Positions 26,744 through 35,299 of a stretch of DNA of 64,000 nucleotides are shown here, piece after piece. The notes beneath the pieces are model-generated. The model ran no database searches. It worked only from the letters and a program-made list of their open reading frames with translations, and had not been told where the DNA came from. Origin of the DNA: Lutibacter sp. A64 (lineage in GTDB: Bacteria; Bacteroidota; Bacteroidia; Flavobacteriales; Flavobacteriaceae); assembly GCF_022429565.1 (NCBI RefSeq), contig NZ_CP092487.1, positions 1,630,001 to 1,694,000 on the forward strand. The letters run 5' to 3'. The position numbers and the translations under genes are program-made. How positions within the stretch are numbered: position 1 is the stretch's first letter; each line of letters starts with the position of its first letter.

Positions 26744-27115
26744 ATGATAACTCAAAATGATAAAAATTATAGTGCAATAACACATTTAAGCGGTTTTACT
26801 GGATGGTTTTTTCCTTTTGGGAATATTATTGCACCACTTGTTTTATGGTCTGCTAAAAAAAATGAAAGCTCTTATATTGATGTACACGGTAAATCGGCTG
26901 TAAATTTTCAACTTAGCTTAATTGTATATGGTTTTTTATTAGCATTATTAATAGTACCTATTGCCATTTTTACTTTAGGACTGGGATTAATTGCTATTGT
27001 TTTAGCTTTAATACCTGCTATAATTTTAAAATTTATTTTAATTATTTCAGCAAGTATAAGAGCCAGTAATGGAGAACAATACCAATACCCTTTTACCATA
27101 GAATTTATAAAATAA
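26744..27115 (+). CDS. DUF4870 family membrane protein
   Basis: Protein of 123 aa from ATG 26744 (MITQNDKNYSAITHLSG); the longer TTG form starts inside the promoter. Features typical of DUF4870/Tic20-like proteins are HLSGFTGWFFPFGNIIAPLVLW and HGKSAVNFQLSLIVYG, followed by two hydrophobic helices and a basic GEQYQYPFTIEFIK tail. It is the first gene of a set with PadR and PspC genes, all close together. Function unknown. Confidence 0.85.
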   Translation: MITQNDKNYSAITHLSGFTGWFFPFGNIIAPLVLWSAKKNESSYIDVHGKSAVNFQLSLIVYGFLLALLIVPIAIFTLGLGLIAIVLALIPAIILKFILIISASIRASNGEQYQYPFTIEFIK

Positions 27116-27145
27116 AAATAGGCTTTTAAAAAAAAATCTTAACTT

Positions 27146-27481
27146 ATGAAGATAGAAAACACAAAAGCACAAATGCGAAAAGGGGTTTTAGAATTCTGTA
27201 TCTTATCCATATTACAACATGGAGATGCGTATACTTCTGAAATTTTATCGCAACTAAAAGATGCTAAACTACTAGTGGTTGAGGGTACAATTTACCCTTT
27301 ATTAACTAGATTAAAAAATGCTGGTTTACTCAGCTATCGTTGGGAAGAATCAACATCTGGACCACCAAGAAAATATTATGCATTAACCGAAACAGGAAAA
27401 TTATTTTTAACCGAATTAAATACTACTTGGAGCGCTCTTGTAGAAGCCGTTAACTTAGTAACTACCAATAAACCAACTTAA
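27146..27481 (+). CDS. PadR family transcriptional regulator
   Basis: Winged-helix regulator of 111 aa. The core reads KGVLEFCILSILQHGDAYTSEILSQLKD, then VEGTIYPLLTRLKNAGLLSYRWEES and GPPRKYYALTETGK, all characteristic of PadR. It is followed within a few bases by a PspC gene; this pair is common in Bacteroidetes. It probably regulates its own operon in response to envelope or drug stress, which is inferred from similar loci. Confidence 0.93.
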   Translation: MKIENTKAQMRKGVLEFCILSILQHGDAYTSEILSQLKDAKLLVVEGTIYPLLTRLKNAGLLSYRWEESTSGPPRKYYALTETGKLFLTELNTTWSALVEAVNLVTTNKPT

Positions 27482-27482
27482 A

Positions 27483-29231
27483 ATGAACAAAACAATTAAT
27501 ATAAATTTAGGAGGTATTTTCTTTCACATTGATGAATTAGCCTATCAAAAGTTAAAACTTTATTTAGACGCTATTAGAAGATCTTTAAGTGATGATCCAC
27601 AAGGTAGAGATGAAATTTTAAATGACATTGAACATAGAATTGGCGAGTTACTTTCTGAAAGAATTAAAGATGTACGTCAAGTTGTTAATGAAAACGACAT
27701 AGATGAAATAACTAAAATAATGGGGAAACCTGAAGATTATTTAGTTGATGAAGAAATATTTGAAGACATGCCTAACTACAAATCTAGAGCAACATCAAAA
27801 AAATTATTTAGAGATGCTGATGATAAATTTCTTGGTGGTGTTTGTTCTGGTTTAGCACATTATTTTGGAATGGATTCCATTTGGATGCGTGTTATTTGGT
27901 TAATACTAATATTTGGTTTTGGTATAGGATTTTTAATATACCCTTTACTTTGGATATTAATTCCACTTGCTGAAACAACTGCCGAAAAATTACAAATGAA
28001 AGGTGAACCTGTTAACATAAGTAATATTGAAAAAAAAATTAGAGAAGAATTTGAAGAAGTTTCCACACGTGTAAAAGATGGTGTAAATGATGTTACTGAA
28101 AAAGTAAAAAATTCTGAATTTAAAAAAAAAGTAAGTAATAAAACAAAATCTGGCTTACAAGAAATTTTAGACACTTTAGGTTCAATTTTAATAACATTCT
28201 TTAAAATTTTAGGGAAATTCATTGGAGCAATTTTAATACTTATTGCATCAGTAATTCTAATACTACTAATTTTAGGAGCTTTATCTTTAGGAAGCTTTCA
28301 AATATTAGATTTTGGTGATGATTTTATAATTCAGCAACCATTCTTTTATGACGCTGCCTTACCAACTTGGTTACTAATAGCGTTCACTTTTATTGCTATA
28401 GCTATTCCTTTTGTAGTGCTATTTATGATGGGTTTAAAAATTCTTTCTAACAATATAAAGTCTTTTAATTCAACCACAAAACTATCATTATTAGGTATTT
28501 GGATTATTGCACTGCTAGGAATAGCTTTTTCAGGAATTAACTATGCTGCGCAAACTGCTTATGATGGTGTTTTTAACCAAACCGAAGAATTACCAATTAC
28601 TGTAACGGATACACTAAAAGTAAAAATAATTGGAGATGAAAACCTCTCTACCAGAAACGAGCTTAGAAGACGTTATTCTTATGAAACTGTGTATGATAAC
28701 GACATTAAAAAATTATATTCTAACGGAATTTATGTTGATATAAAAACAACTGATAAATCAAATGCTTTTGTTAAAATTAGAAAAGAATCTTCTGGTAAAA
28801 ATAGACAAAATGCAAATTTAAATGCAGAAACCATTGAATATCAATTTAATTTAACCAATCAATATTTATTATTAAATGGTTACTTTTTAACTGATTTTAA
28901 AAATATGGCTAAAGAACAATCAGTGGCAATAACTGTTTACATTCCAATAAATACAATTATTTATTTAGACAGTTCTACGCGTACCTTTTTAAACGATGTT
29001 GATAATGTTCAGAATATATATGATAGAGATATGCCAAAACATTATTATAAAATGACAGAAAATGGTTTAGAGTGTTTAGATTGTAATGCAGATATTTTTG
29101 GCAGTGGTTATAAAAAAGAAAATGAAAACTTTAAATTAAATATAGATAGTAATGGTGTTGAAATTAAAGTAAATGATGGCAATAACAAAGCCGAAATTAA
29201 GATTAATGAAAACGGTGTAAAAATTAAATAA
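27483..29231 (+). CDS. PspC-domain membrane protein
   Basis: Large membrane protein of 582 aa. The N-terminal 95 residues are a soluble helical part (DEILNDIEHRIGELLSERI, a HAAS-like segment). The PspC domain follows at about 105-165 (KKLFRDADDKFLGGVCSGLAHYFG, then two hydrophobic helices). Three further hydrophobic segments occur to about 360 and the C-terminal 200 residues are an extracytoplasmic beta-rich region ending in repeated E-I-K/N-G units. It probably senses or supports the envelope, with the adjoining PadR and the DUF2807 gene downstream. Confidence 0.88.
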   Translation: MNKTININLGGIFFHIDELAYQKLKLYLDAIRRSLSDDPQGRDEILNDIEHRIGELLSERIKDVRQVVNENDIDEITKIMGKPEDYLVDEEIFEDMPNYKSRATSKKLFRDADDKFLGGVCSGLAHYFGMDSIWMRVIWLILIFGFGIGFLIYPLLWILIPLAETTAEKLQMKGEPVNISNIEKKIREEFEEVSTRVKDGVNDVTEKVKNSEFKKKVSNKTKSGLQEILDTLGSILITFFKILGKFIGAILILIASVILILLILGALSLGSFQILDFGDDFIIQQPFFYDAALPTWLLIAFTFIAIAIPFVVLFMMGLKILSNNIKSFNSTTKLSLLGIWIIALLGIAFSGINYAAQTAYDGVFNQTEELPITVTDTLKVKIIGDENLSTRNELRRRYSYETVYDNDIKKLYSNGIYVDIKTTDKSNAFVKIRKESSGKNRQNANLNAETIEYQFNLTNQYLLLNGYFLTDFKNMAKEQSVAITVYIPINTIIYLDSSTRTFLNDVDNVQNIYDRDMPKHYYKMTENGLECLDCNADIFGSGYKKENENFKLNIDSNGVEIKVNDGNNKAEIKINENGVKIK

Positions 29232-29325
29232 CTACAATTCAGCAAGCATTATCAACAGTTCAGTAAACTAAATTATAATTCAATTAAAAATGAGTATAAA
29301 TTTGACTAACCTAAAAAAACAAACC

Positions 29326-30048
29326 ATGAAACCATTAATCAAACTAACAGTAATGCTACTTCTTTTAATTTCAACAACATCGTGTTTTATAGATGGATTT
29401 TCAGGAATTAGAGGCAATAGAAATGTAGTTTTTGAAGACAGAACTATTAATTCCAATTTTAATGAAATTAAAGTACAACAAGGTATTCAATTATTTATTA
29501 CACAAGATAATACTACTGAAATAAAAGTAGAAGCCGATGAAAATATTATAGAATTATTAATAACAGAAGTAAAAGATAATCAACTTAAAATATATTTCGA
29601 AAAAAATGTCTACAAAGCAAAAGCTAAAAATGTTTATTTAACAACTGCAGCTATTGATAAAATTAAAGCATCAAGCGGTGCTTCAGTTAAATCTGAAAAC
29701 ACCATTCAAACTCTATCTTTAAGTTTAGATGCTAGTAGCGGAAGTTCAATTAAAGCATTTGTAAATGCCGACACTGTTTCAACTGAAACTTCAAGTGGAG
29801 CAACAATTAAACTTGAAGGTAAATCTAAAACTTTCTCTGGCGAAGCAAGTAGCGGTAGTTCTATAGATGCAGATAAATTAATAACAGTTGATGCTTATGC
29901 ACAAGCTAGCAGTGGTGCAAATATTAATGTAAATGTATCTGGAAAATTAACTGCAAAAGCAAGCAGCGGTGGTGACATTGATTATGAAGGAAGTCCTACC
30001 AATATAGACAAAAACACCTCTTCTGGAGGTAGTGTATCAGGAAGCTAA
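29326..30048 (+). CDS. DUF2807 (head-GIN) lipoprotein
   Basis: Lipoprotein of 240 aa from ATG 29326; the ATG at 29290 would put 12 polar residues before the signal peptide. Lipobox STTSC. The N-terminal GIRGNRNVVFEDRTINSNF and FNEIKVQQGIQLFITQ segments are the head-GIN/DUF2807 start. The C-terminal half repeats ASSGAS/ASSGSS-like turns about every 19 residues, predicting a right-handed beta-helix. It follows the PspC gene by about 90 nt and ends before a terminator. Exact role unknown. Confidence 0.87.
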   Translation: MKPLIKLTVMLLLLISTTSCFIDGFSGIRGNRNVVFEDRTINSNFNEIKVQQGIQLFITQDNTTEIKVEADENIIELLITEVKDNQLKIYFEKNVYKAKAKNVYLTTAAIDKIKASSGASVKSENTIQTLSLSLDASSGSSIKAFVNADTVSTETSSGATIKLEGKSKTFSGEASSGSSIDADKLITVDAYAQASSGANINVNVSGKLTAKASSGGDIDYEGSPTNIDKNTSSGGSVSGS

Positions 30049-30075
30049 TTCCAATTTATATATATAAATTGTTAA

Positions 30076-30107
30076 GTCAGTTCACTTTAAGTGAACTGGC
30101 TTTTTTT
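30076..30107 (+). terminator. Terminator after DUF2807 gene
   Basis: 10-bp stem GTCAGTTCAC/GTGAACTGGC (one G-T pair) with a 5-nt loop and a T7 run. Confidence 0.88.
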
Positions 30108-30247
30108 GTTAATATATGTGAAAGTTGCTCTAAAAATGATATTTATCACTTTTAATAAAAATTTGATAAGTAATTTTACATCTAATTTTTTATACAAATT
30201 TCACTTTTTATTTTAAAAGAGGTATAAATTAATAAATCTATTATAAA

Positions 30248-32056
30248 ATGCAAAAAAAACAACACCCACATTCATTTCATATACCAGTAATGGGGTTGGC
30301 TTTTACACTTGACAGTCCAATCAAGGTTGCCCAATATGGTATATCGTCTGTAATTTCTATTGTTGACGATGTTATTATTGAAAAAATGAATAAATATTAT
30401 TCTGCCAAATTTCAACTTCCATATAAAGAGATTTCAACAAAGGTAGAAGATTATAGAGCTAAACGAATTACTTCTTATCTAAATACTGTAGATACAATTG
30501 TAAAACATAAATTTGAAAATCTTAAAAAATCTTTTGAGACTAAAAGTAGTGAGTTTGAAAAGTACATGGATCTTTTACCAGATTTTTCAGAATTAAAACA
30601 AAGCTTTACAAATAAAATTAAAAACAATCCTTTAAAAGAAGACATTTATAATTGGATTCAAAATAACCTTACACCAGGTAATATTGATGTAAATATTATG
30701 ACAAAATTAGATAAAGCTAATTTTAAAGGAAACGAAAAACTTTCTACAGAATTTAACGACGCTCATGCAGCTTTAAGAGGATTTGCTAATAGTAATTTAG
30801 AATCTTCAATTGTATTATCTGCAGGTATGAACCCAAGACTGTACAGTTATTTTGAGAATTTTAACGATTTTTTCCCTGATGAAAATGGAAACTTAAAAAA
30901 GAAAATAATTTTAAAAGTTAGCGATTATAGATCTGCCTTAATTCAAGGAAAATTTCTTGCTAAAAAAGGACTTTGGGTTTCAGAGTACAGAATAGAATCT
31001 GGATTAAATTGCGGTGGACACGCATTTGCTTCAGACGGATATTTATTAGGACCAATTTTAGAAGAATTTAAGAACGATAAAGATGCTTTAATTTCTGATA
31101 TTCATAAAATTTTAGTTACAGCTTTAGAAAGTAAAGGAAAATATGTACCAACAAAACCACTTCAATTAGAAGTTACCGTACAAGGTGGCGTTGGAAATTC
31201 AAAAGAACATGAATTTTTACTTAAAAATTACAAAATAGATTCTGTAGGCTGGGGTTCTCCTTTTTTATTGGTACCAGAAGCTACAACTGTTGATGCTGAT
31301 TCTATTGATAAATTAAAGAAAGCTACTGAAAAAGATTTGTTTTTAAGTAATGTTTCTCCTTTAGGAGTTCCTTTTAATAGCTTAAAAGATAGTTCTAATG
31401 ATATAATTAAAAATAACAGAATTGCTGCTGGTAAACCTGGAAGTTCTTGTCCTAAAAAATTCTTAGCCCTAAGTTTAGATGAAAAAGGAAAACCACTTTG
31501 TACAGCTTCTAGAAAATACCAGTCGGAGAAATTAGAAACTTTAGCAAAACAAAATTTAGACAGTGCTACCTTTAAAAAAGAAGCTGCTTTAATTACAGAT
31601 AAAACCTGTTTATGTGAAGGGTTAGCAAATGCAGCTATTTATAACTATAATTTACCTCATAAAGGAGAAAACCAAGGTGTTGCTATTTGTCCGGGACCTA
31701 ACTTAGCATATTTTACTAAAGAACTTACTTTAAAAGAAATGGTTAGTCATATTTACGGTAAAACAAATGTTATTAAAACTAAAGATAGACCACATTTTTT
31801 TATGAAAGAACTTGCAATGTATGTCGATTATTTTTCAAATAAAGTAGATGAAATTCAAGATACATTTACAAAAAAACAAGAAAAATATTTAACAAATTTT
31901 AAAAGTAATTTAAATGATGGTATTGCTTATTATCAACAATTATTTTCTGATAAAGCAACTATTTTTGAAGAAAGCAATGAACGCTTATTAAAAGACCTTG
32001 AACAATTAAAAAATAAATTATTTAAAATAAAAATTCCAGCATTACAAGCTAGTTAA
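30248..32056 (+). CDS. Unrecognised conserved-looking 602-aa protein with TIM-barrel-like motifs and six Cys
   Basis: Cytoplasmic protein without signal peptide or membrane helix. The start HIPVMGLAFTLDSPIKVAQYG and the middle EVTVQGGVGNSKEHEFLLKN plus DSVGWGSPFLLVPEA resemble the beta-strand/phosphate-loop pattern of FMN-binding TIM barrels (nitronate monooxygenase or glutamate-synthase-like), but I cannot assign a family. It contains C255 (NCGGHAF), C401, C418, C454, C456 and C481 (AICPGPNL), enough for an iron-sulfur or metal site. Helical charged regions lie at 60-160 and 500-595. It stands alone between two terminators. Function unknown. Confidence 0.7.
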   Translation: MQKKQHPHSFHIPVMGLAFTLDSPIKVAQYGISSVISIVDDVIIEKMNKYYSAKFQLPYKEISTKVEDYRAKRITSYLNTVDTIVKHKFENLKKSFETKSSEFEKYMDLLPDFSELKQSFTNKIKNNPLKEDIYNWIQNNLTPGNIDVNIMTKLDKANFKGNEKLSTEFNDAHAALRGFANSNLESSIVLSAGMNPRLYSYFENFNDFFPDENGNLKKKIILKVSDYRSALIQGKFLAKKGLWVSEYRIESGLNCGGHAFASDGYLLGPILEEFKNDKDALISDIHKILVTALESKGKYVPTKPLQLEVTVQGGVGNSKEHEFLLKNYKIDSVGWGSPFLLVPEATTVDADSIDKLKKATEKDLFLSNVSPLGVPFNSLKDSSNDIIKNNRIAAGKPGSSCPKKFLALSLDEKGKPLCTASRKYQSEKLETLAKQNLDSATFKKEAALITDKTCLCEGLANAAIYNYNLPHKGENQGVAICPGPNLAYFTKELTLKEMVSHIYGKTNVIKTKDRPHFFMKELAMYVDYFSNKVDEIQDTFTKKQEKYLTNFKSNLNDGIAYYQQLFSDKATIFEESNERLLKDLEQLKNKLFKIKIPALQAS

Positions 32057-32082
32057 AACAAATTAATATTCTTTAACTTTTG

Positions 32083-32123
32083 AAAACGCAATATATTTAT
32101 ACTTCATAATATATTGCGTTTTT
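32083..32123 (+). terminator. Terminator after the 602-aa gene
   Basis: 14-bp stem AAAACGCAATATAT/ATATATTGCGTTTT with a 12-nt loop and a short T-run. Confidence 0.85.
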
Positions 32124-32168
32124 ATTGAGTATATTCTATGCTTATTTAACAGTGTAACTTATGTAAAC

Positions 32169-32200
32169 TTTGCATACCCCCTTAAAAATACGTATATTTG
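32169..32200 (+). promoter_or_regulatory. Consensus promoter before 32-codon ORF
   Basis: TTTG (32169-32172), 20 nt, TATATTTG (32193-32200): a full match to the Bacteroidetes promoter. The first ATG is only 6 nt after it, so the mRNA would have almost no leader. Confidence 0.75.
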
Positions 32201-32206
32201 CAATCT

Positions 32207-32305
32207 ATGAAAGATCTTAATCAAGAAAAAAATCATCGTATTTTTACCTTTAACTATTTAGTTTTCCGAAATCAATCGGAAAAATTTATTCCACCTGCTT
32301 TTTAA
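32207..32305 (+). CDS. Possible 32-aa small ORF or leader peptide
   Basis: ATG directly behind the promoter opens a 32-codon frame (MKDLNQEKNHRIF... ending FIPPAF, TAA). Within it an 8-bp hairpin TTTTCCGA/TCGGAAAA (32262-32283) could interact with translation. It could be a leader peptide that controls the downstream transcript, a small protein, or chance. About 210 nt of AT-rich sequence without features follow before the next ORF. No similarity is recognised. Confidence 0.4.
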   Translation: MKDLNQEKNHRIFTFNYLVFRNQSEKFIPPAF

Positions 32306-32517
32306 TTATTTAACCAACTTCATATTTAGTTAAAAATAACTATCAATTAATTTGAGTGCTCTTAAATTAAAAAGGTTATTATATATAAACTTTTTAGTTT
32401 CGAATATTAACGTACACTTATATTCAATTTCTATTAATAATAAAAAATACTTTTAAAAGTCTCATTTTACATATACTATACAGCAGATAAATTTACCGTT
32501 AAAAATAATACAAAGAC

Positions 32518-32709
32518 ATGAAATTACTTTATATAAAAAGAACACGAAAAACAGAAAGTAGATACTCACCCAAAATGGGAAGACTAATTACAACTGTAAC
32601 TTATATTAAAAAATATTTTTTAGGACTACCTTTAAAAACAATACATAAATATAGAGAAACCTACTATGGTGAAATAAAAGATTGCGAAGATTGTAATTTA
32701 TTTATTTAA
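32518..32709 (+). CDS. Small basic protein with CxxC, unknown
   Basis: A 63-aa ORF, ATG start, very basic N-terminal half (MKLLYIKRTRKTESRY) and a C-terminal DCEDCN motif (C56, C59). It is convergent with the Rrf2 gene, leaving only 17 nt. It may be transcribed from the promoter at 32169 with the small ORF as leader. The composition is not random-looking and the CxxC suggests metal binding, but it could be a relic. Not recognised. Confidence 0.5.
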   Translation: MKLLYIKRTRKTESRYSPKMGRLITTVTYIKKYFLGLPLKTIHKYRETYYGEIKDCEDCNLFI

Positions 32710-32726
32710 AGTCTTTTATAATTGTA

Positions 32727-33143
32727 TTAAGAGCCACAGTGAAAATCTTCCAGAGTTTTATTTTCAAGAATTTTTAAAGTACTATCCCTAACTTGAACCA
32801 TAAGTCTGTTTAAGCTACAACTCTCTTCGCTTGTACAATCATCACATTTTTCGTAGTAATTTAAACTTACGCATGGCAACATAGCAATTGGACCTTCTAA
32901 AATTCTAATAATGGTAGAAATTTTAATTTCATTTGGTTTTTTTAATAAATAATAGCCTCCACCTTTTCCCTTTTTTGAAGCTAGAATTCCATTTTTTTTA
33001 AGTGTTAATAAAATACTTTCTAAAAATTTTTTAGAAATACTCTCAGACTCAGAGATATCTGAAATTAAAACTGGCACATTAATTTCTTGTTTAGAAAGGT
33101 AGCTTAAAGCTTTTAAGCCATATTTTGTTTTCATTGAAAGCAT
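32727..33143 (-). CDS. Rrf2 family transcriptional regulator
   Basis: DNA-binding protein of 138 aa (a second ATG at codon 4 would give MKTKYGLKAL). The winged helix is seen in KYGLKALSYLS, SKKFLESILLTLKKNGIL and KGKGGGYYLLKKP. Four Cys (C91, C100, C103, C109) lie where IscR-like proteins bind an iron-sulfur cluster, so redox or Fe-S sensing is possible. It lies downstream of two pentein-type hydrolase genes on the same strand at 95 nt. Target genes are unknown. Confidence 0.92.
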   Translation of the reverse strand: MLSMKTKYGLKALSYLSKQEINVPVLISDISESESISKKFLESILLTLKKNGILASKKGKGGGYYLLKKPNEIKISTIIRILEGPIAMLPCVSLNYYEKCDDCTSEESCSLNRLMVQVRDSTLKILENKTLEDFHCGS

Positions 33144-33238
33144 AACTAAAAGTACAAATTAAATACTTAAAAAACCTTGGTTTTATTGAGTATTACAAAT
33201 TTAAAGAAAACCCAAATATTTTAAATATAAATGATTAA

Positions 33239-34174
33239 TTAATTTTTAGGAAGAAAGACTTCTGCCATCATACAACGAGCACTTCCACCACCACAAGCCT
33301 CAATTGTATTTAAAGGACTGTGTAATATTTTACAGTATTTTTCAATACTATCTATTTGATTTTTAGTCAAACAATTATAAGCTGAAGTTGACATTACCAT
33401 AAATTTGGTATTACTACTTCCACAAACTTGTAACATATTACCTGCAAAATTATTAACCTGAGCTTCTGTAATTGCAATTACTTCTTTACCATCATCTTTT
33501 AAATGTTTTAAAACATTTTTACGCTCTTTTTTATCGTCAATACTTTCTAGACAAATAATAGCAAAAGATTCAGCCAAAGCCATCATTACATTTGTATGGT
33601 AAATTGGTAGCCGATTGCCATCTATAGTTTGGTTAGCAATAAAAGGAACAGGTGTATATTCAAAATCTTCACAAAATTCAATAAATAAATCTTCATCTGC
33701 TCTTGGTGACAAAGCACAATATGCCTTTTTATTTATTCTATCCAATAACAGACTTCCTGTACCTTCTAAAAAGACTTCTTCATCTTCTGCTGAAGTATAA
33801 TCCATAATATTATTAATTACAAATCCTTTTTCTTCAAGAATATCAAAAACTTCTTCTCTTCTTTCTAAACGTCTATTTTCGGCAAACATTGGATAGACAC
33901 CAACATCTCCATTTTGATGAAAAGACACCCAATTATTTGGAAAAATTGAATCTGGCGTGTCATTATCTTTCGTATCATTTACTACTATAACATCTACTCC
34001 TATAAATTGTAACTTTTTCACAAAATTATCAAATTCTTGCAATGCATTTGATTGAAGTTTTTCTGGTGTTATATTTTCAAGTAATTTTTGATAGTAATTA
34101 TTTACAGCAGTCTGTTCATTCATTCTAAATGAAACAGGACGAATCATTAAAATTGAATTTGTTATTTGTTTCAT
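33239..34174 (-). CDS. ctlX: CtlX-like amidinotransferase-superfamily hydrolase
   Basis: Pentein-fold enzyme of 311 aa, similar to the citrulline utilisation hydrolase CtlX. The guanidine-binding region DSIFPNNWVSFH, the EEVFLEGTGSLLLDR acid motif and the His-containing LPIYHTNVMMALA are present, and the catalytic Cys is most likely C301 in GGGSARC near the C-terminus. It would hydrolyse a guanidino or ureido substrate. It lies 88 nt after a second pentein gene, suggesting a common arginine/citrulline pathway. Confidence 0.87.
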   Translation of the reverse strand: MKQITNSILMIRPVSFRMNEQTAVNNYYQKLLENITPEKLQSNALQEFDNFVKKLQFIGVDVIVVNDTKDNDTPDSIFPNNWVSFHQNGDVGVYPMFAENRRLERREEVFDILEEKGFVINNIMDYTSAEDEEVFLEGTGSLLLDRINKKAYCALSPRADEDLFIEFCEDFEYTPVPFIANQTIDGNRLPIYHTNVMMALAESFAIICLESIDDKKERKNVLKHLKDDGKEVIAITEAQVNNFAGNMLQVCGSSNTKFMVMSTSAYNCLTKNQIDSIEKYCKILHSPLNTIEACGGGSARCMMAEVFLPKN

Positions 34175-34262
34175 GTCTCTATACTATTTTATAACCTTAC
34201 CATTACTACGCATATTACAAGTTTACAATTAGTAATTTGCTTTTTTAGGTGGCTATTTAAAA

Positions 34263-35219
34263 CTAATTTGTTTTTAATAATTTAAAAGCTTGTTGTTTAT
34301 TTACTCTATCTCTTATTAAAGGCATTGTTGAGCATCTTAATAAACCTTCTTGTTTAGATATTTCTGCATAAGGCACTTCTTCAACAATAAAACCTTGTGC
34401 GCGTAACCAGCTATTTAATCTAAAAAAGTTTTTTTCAGAAACAACCACTTCATTAGAAATTGAAAATACATTAGAAAACATTTGATACATTTCATCTGCT
34501 GAAATCTCAAACAAATTTTCTTTTCCAAATAATTTTACTAAAAAATTATAATCTTCTTCATTTTTAAATCCTTCTTTATGAATAATTGCCTTGTCTTTTC
34601 CTACTGGTTGAAAACAACAATCTAAATGAAGTGCATTTTTTTTAGCATTGGTATTAGATTTTACCAATTCAAAAGCTTTTACTATTTTATTAGGAAATAA
34701 TTCTTTAATAAAATTAACTCCTTTCATATTTGTTCTCGCCGTAATTATATCTGCATAATCTGCCCCGGTATACGTTCCAATAAATATATAATTCTTCCAA
34801 AGCATAACATCTCCACCTTCAAAATGAACATCATCTGATGTTGTTATAATATTTTCAGGATTAATAGTATCTAATACATAATTTATTGCTTCAATTTCCT
34901 TTTCTCTATCTGGTAAAATATTAGATTTAATTAACTTGTCATCAATAACAAAAGCAATATCCCTAGAAAATATTTGGTTGTAATTTTTTATAATATTTGG
35001 TCGAAATACTTTAACATTATATTTCTCAAAAACTGCATTTAAAGCTTCCATTTCCATAACCATATCTTTTTCTAAAGGATAGGTTCCTGCTTTAATATGT
35101 TCTATAGATTTTGGGTCGTAAGCATCTTCAATTTTAGGGGTTTCTCCACAAGACTTTGCTGTACCTAATATAACGGCTCTAAGACGGGAGGTTTCATCCT
35201 GAACATTTAATTTTATCAT
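34263..35219 (-). CDS. Arginine deiminase / DDAH-family protein
   Basis: Pentein-fold protein of 318 aa from ATG 35219 (MIKLNVQDETSRLRAVILG); a longer start at 35258 would run into the gltA terminator. Motifs: FSRDIAFVI, DDVHFEGGDVMLW (acidic pair), NALHLDCCFQPVG (catalytic His) and LLRCSTMPLIRD (catalytic Cys296). This is the guanidino-modifying group of arginine deiminases, DDAHs and amidinotransferases; the exact substrate is uncertain. It is upstream of ctlX on the same strand. Confidence 0.85.
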   Translation of the reverse strand: MIKLNVQDETSRLRAVILGTAKSCGETPKIEDAYDPKSIEHIKAGTYPLEKDMVMEMEALNAVFEKYNVKVFRPNIIKNYNQIFSRDIAFVIDDKLIKSNILPDREKEIEAINYVLDTINPENIITTSDDVHFEGGDVMLWKNYIFIGTYTGADYADIITARTNMKGVNFIKELFPNKIVKAFELVKSNTNAKKNALHLDCCFQPVGKDKAIIHKEGFKNEEDYNFLVKLFGKENLFEISADEMYQMFSNVFSISNEVVVSEKNFFRLNSWLRAQGFIVEEVPYAEISKQEGLLRCSTMPLIRDRVNKQQAFKLLKTN

Positions 35220-35243
35220 ATTCAAAAATATTTTGCTGTAAAA

Positions 35244-35280
35244 ATAAGAAAACCTCATAATTAATATGAGGTTTTCTTAT
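35244..35280 (-). terminator. Terminator after gltA
   Basis: 15-bp stem ATAAGAAAACCTCAT/ATGAGGTTTTCTTAT with a 7-nt loop, 20 nt after the citrate synthase stop. Confidence 0.85.
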
Positions 35281-35299
35281 TTATTTAAAATAATATATT

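Noticed and set aside
35220-35258. Longer pentein protein starting at 35258
   Set aside because: It would run into the gltA terminator stem; the ATG at 35219 gives the typical start.
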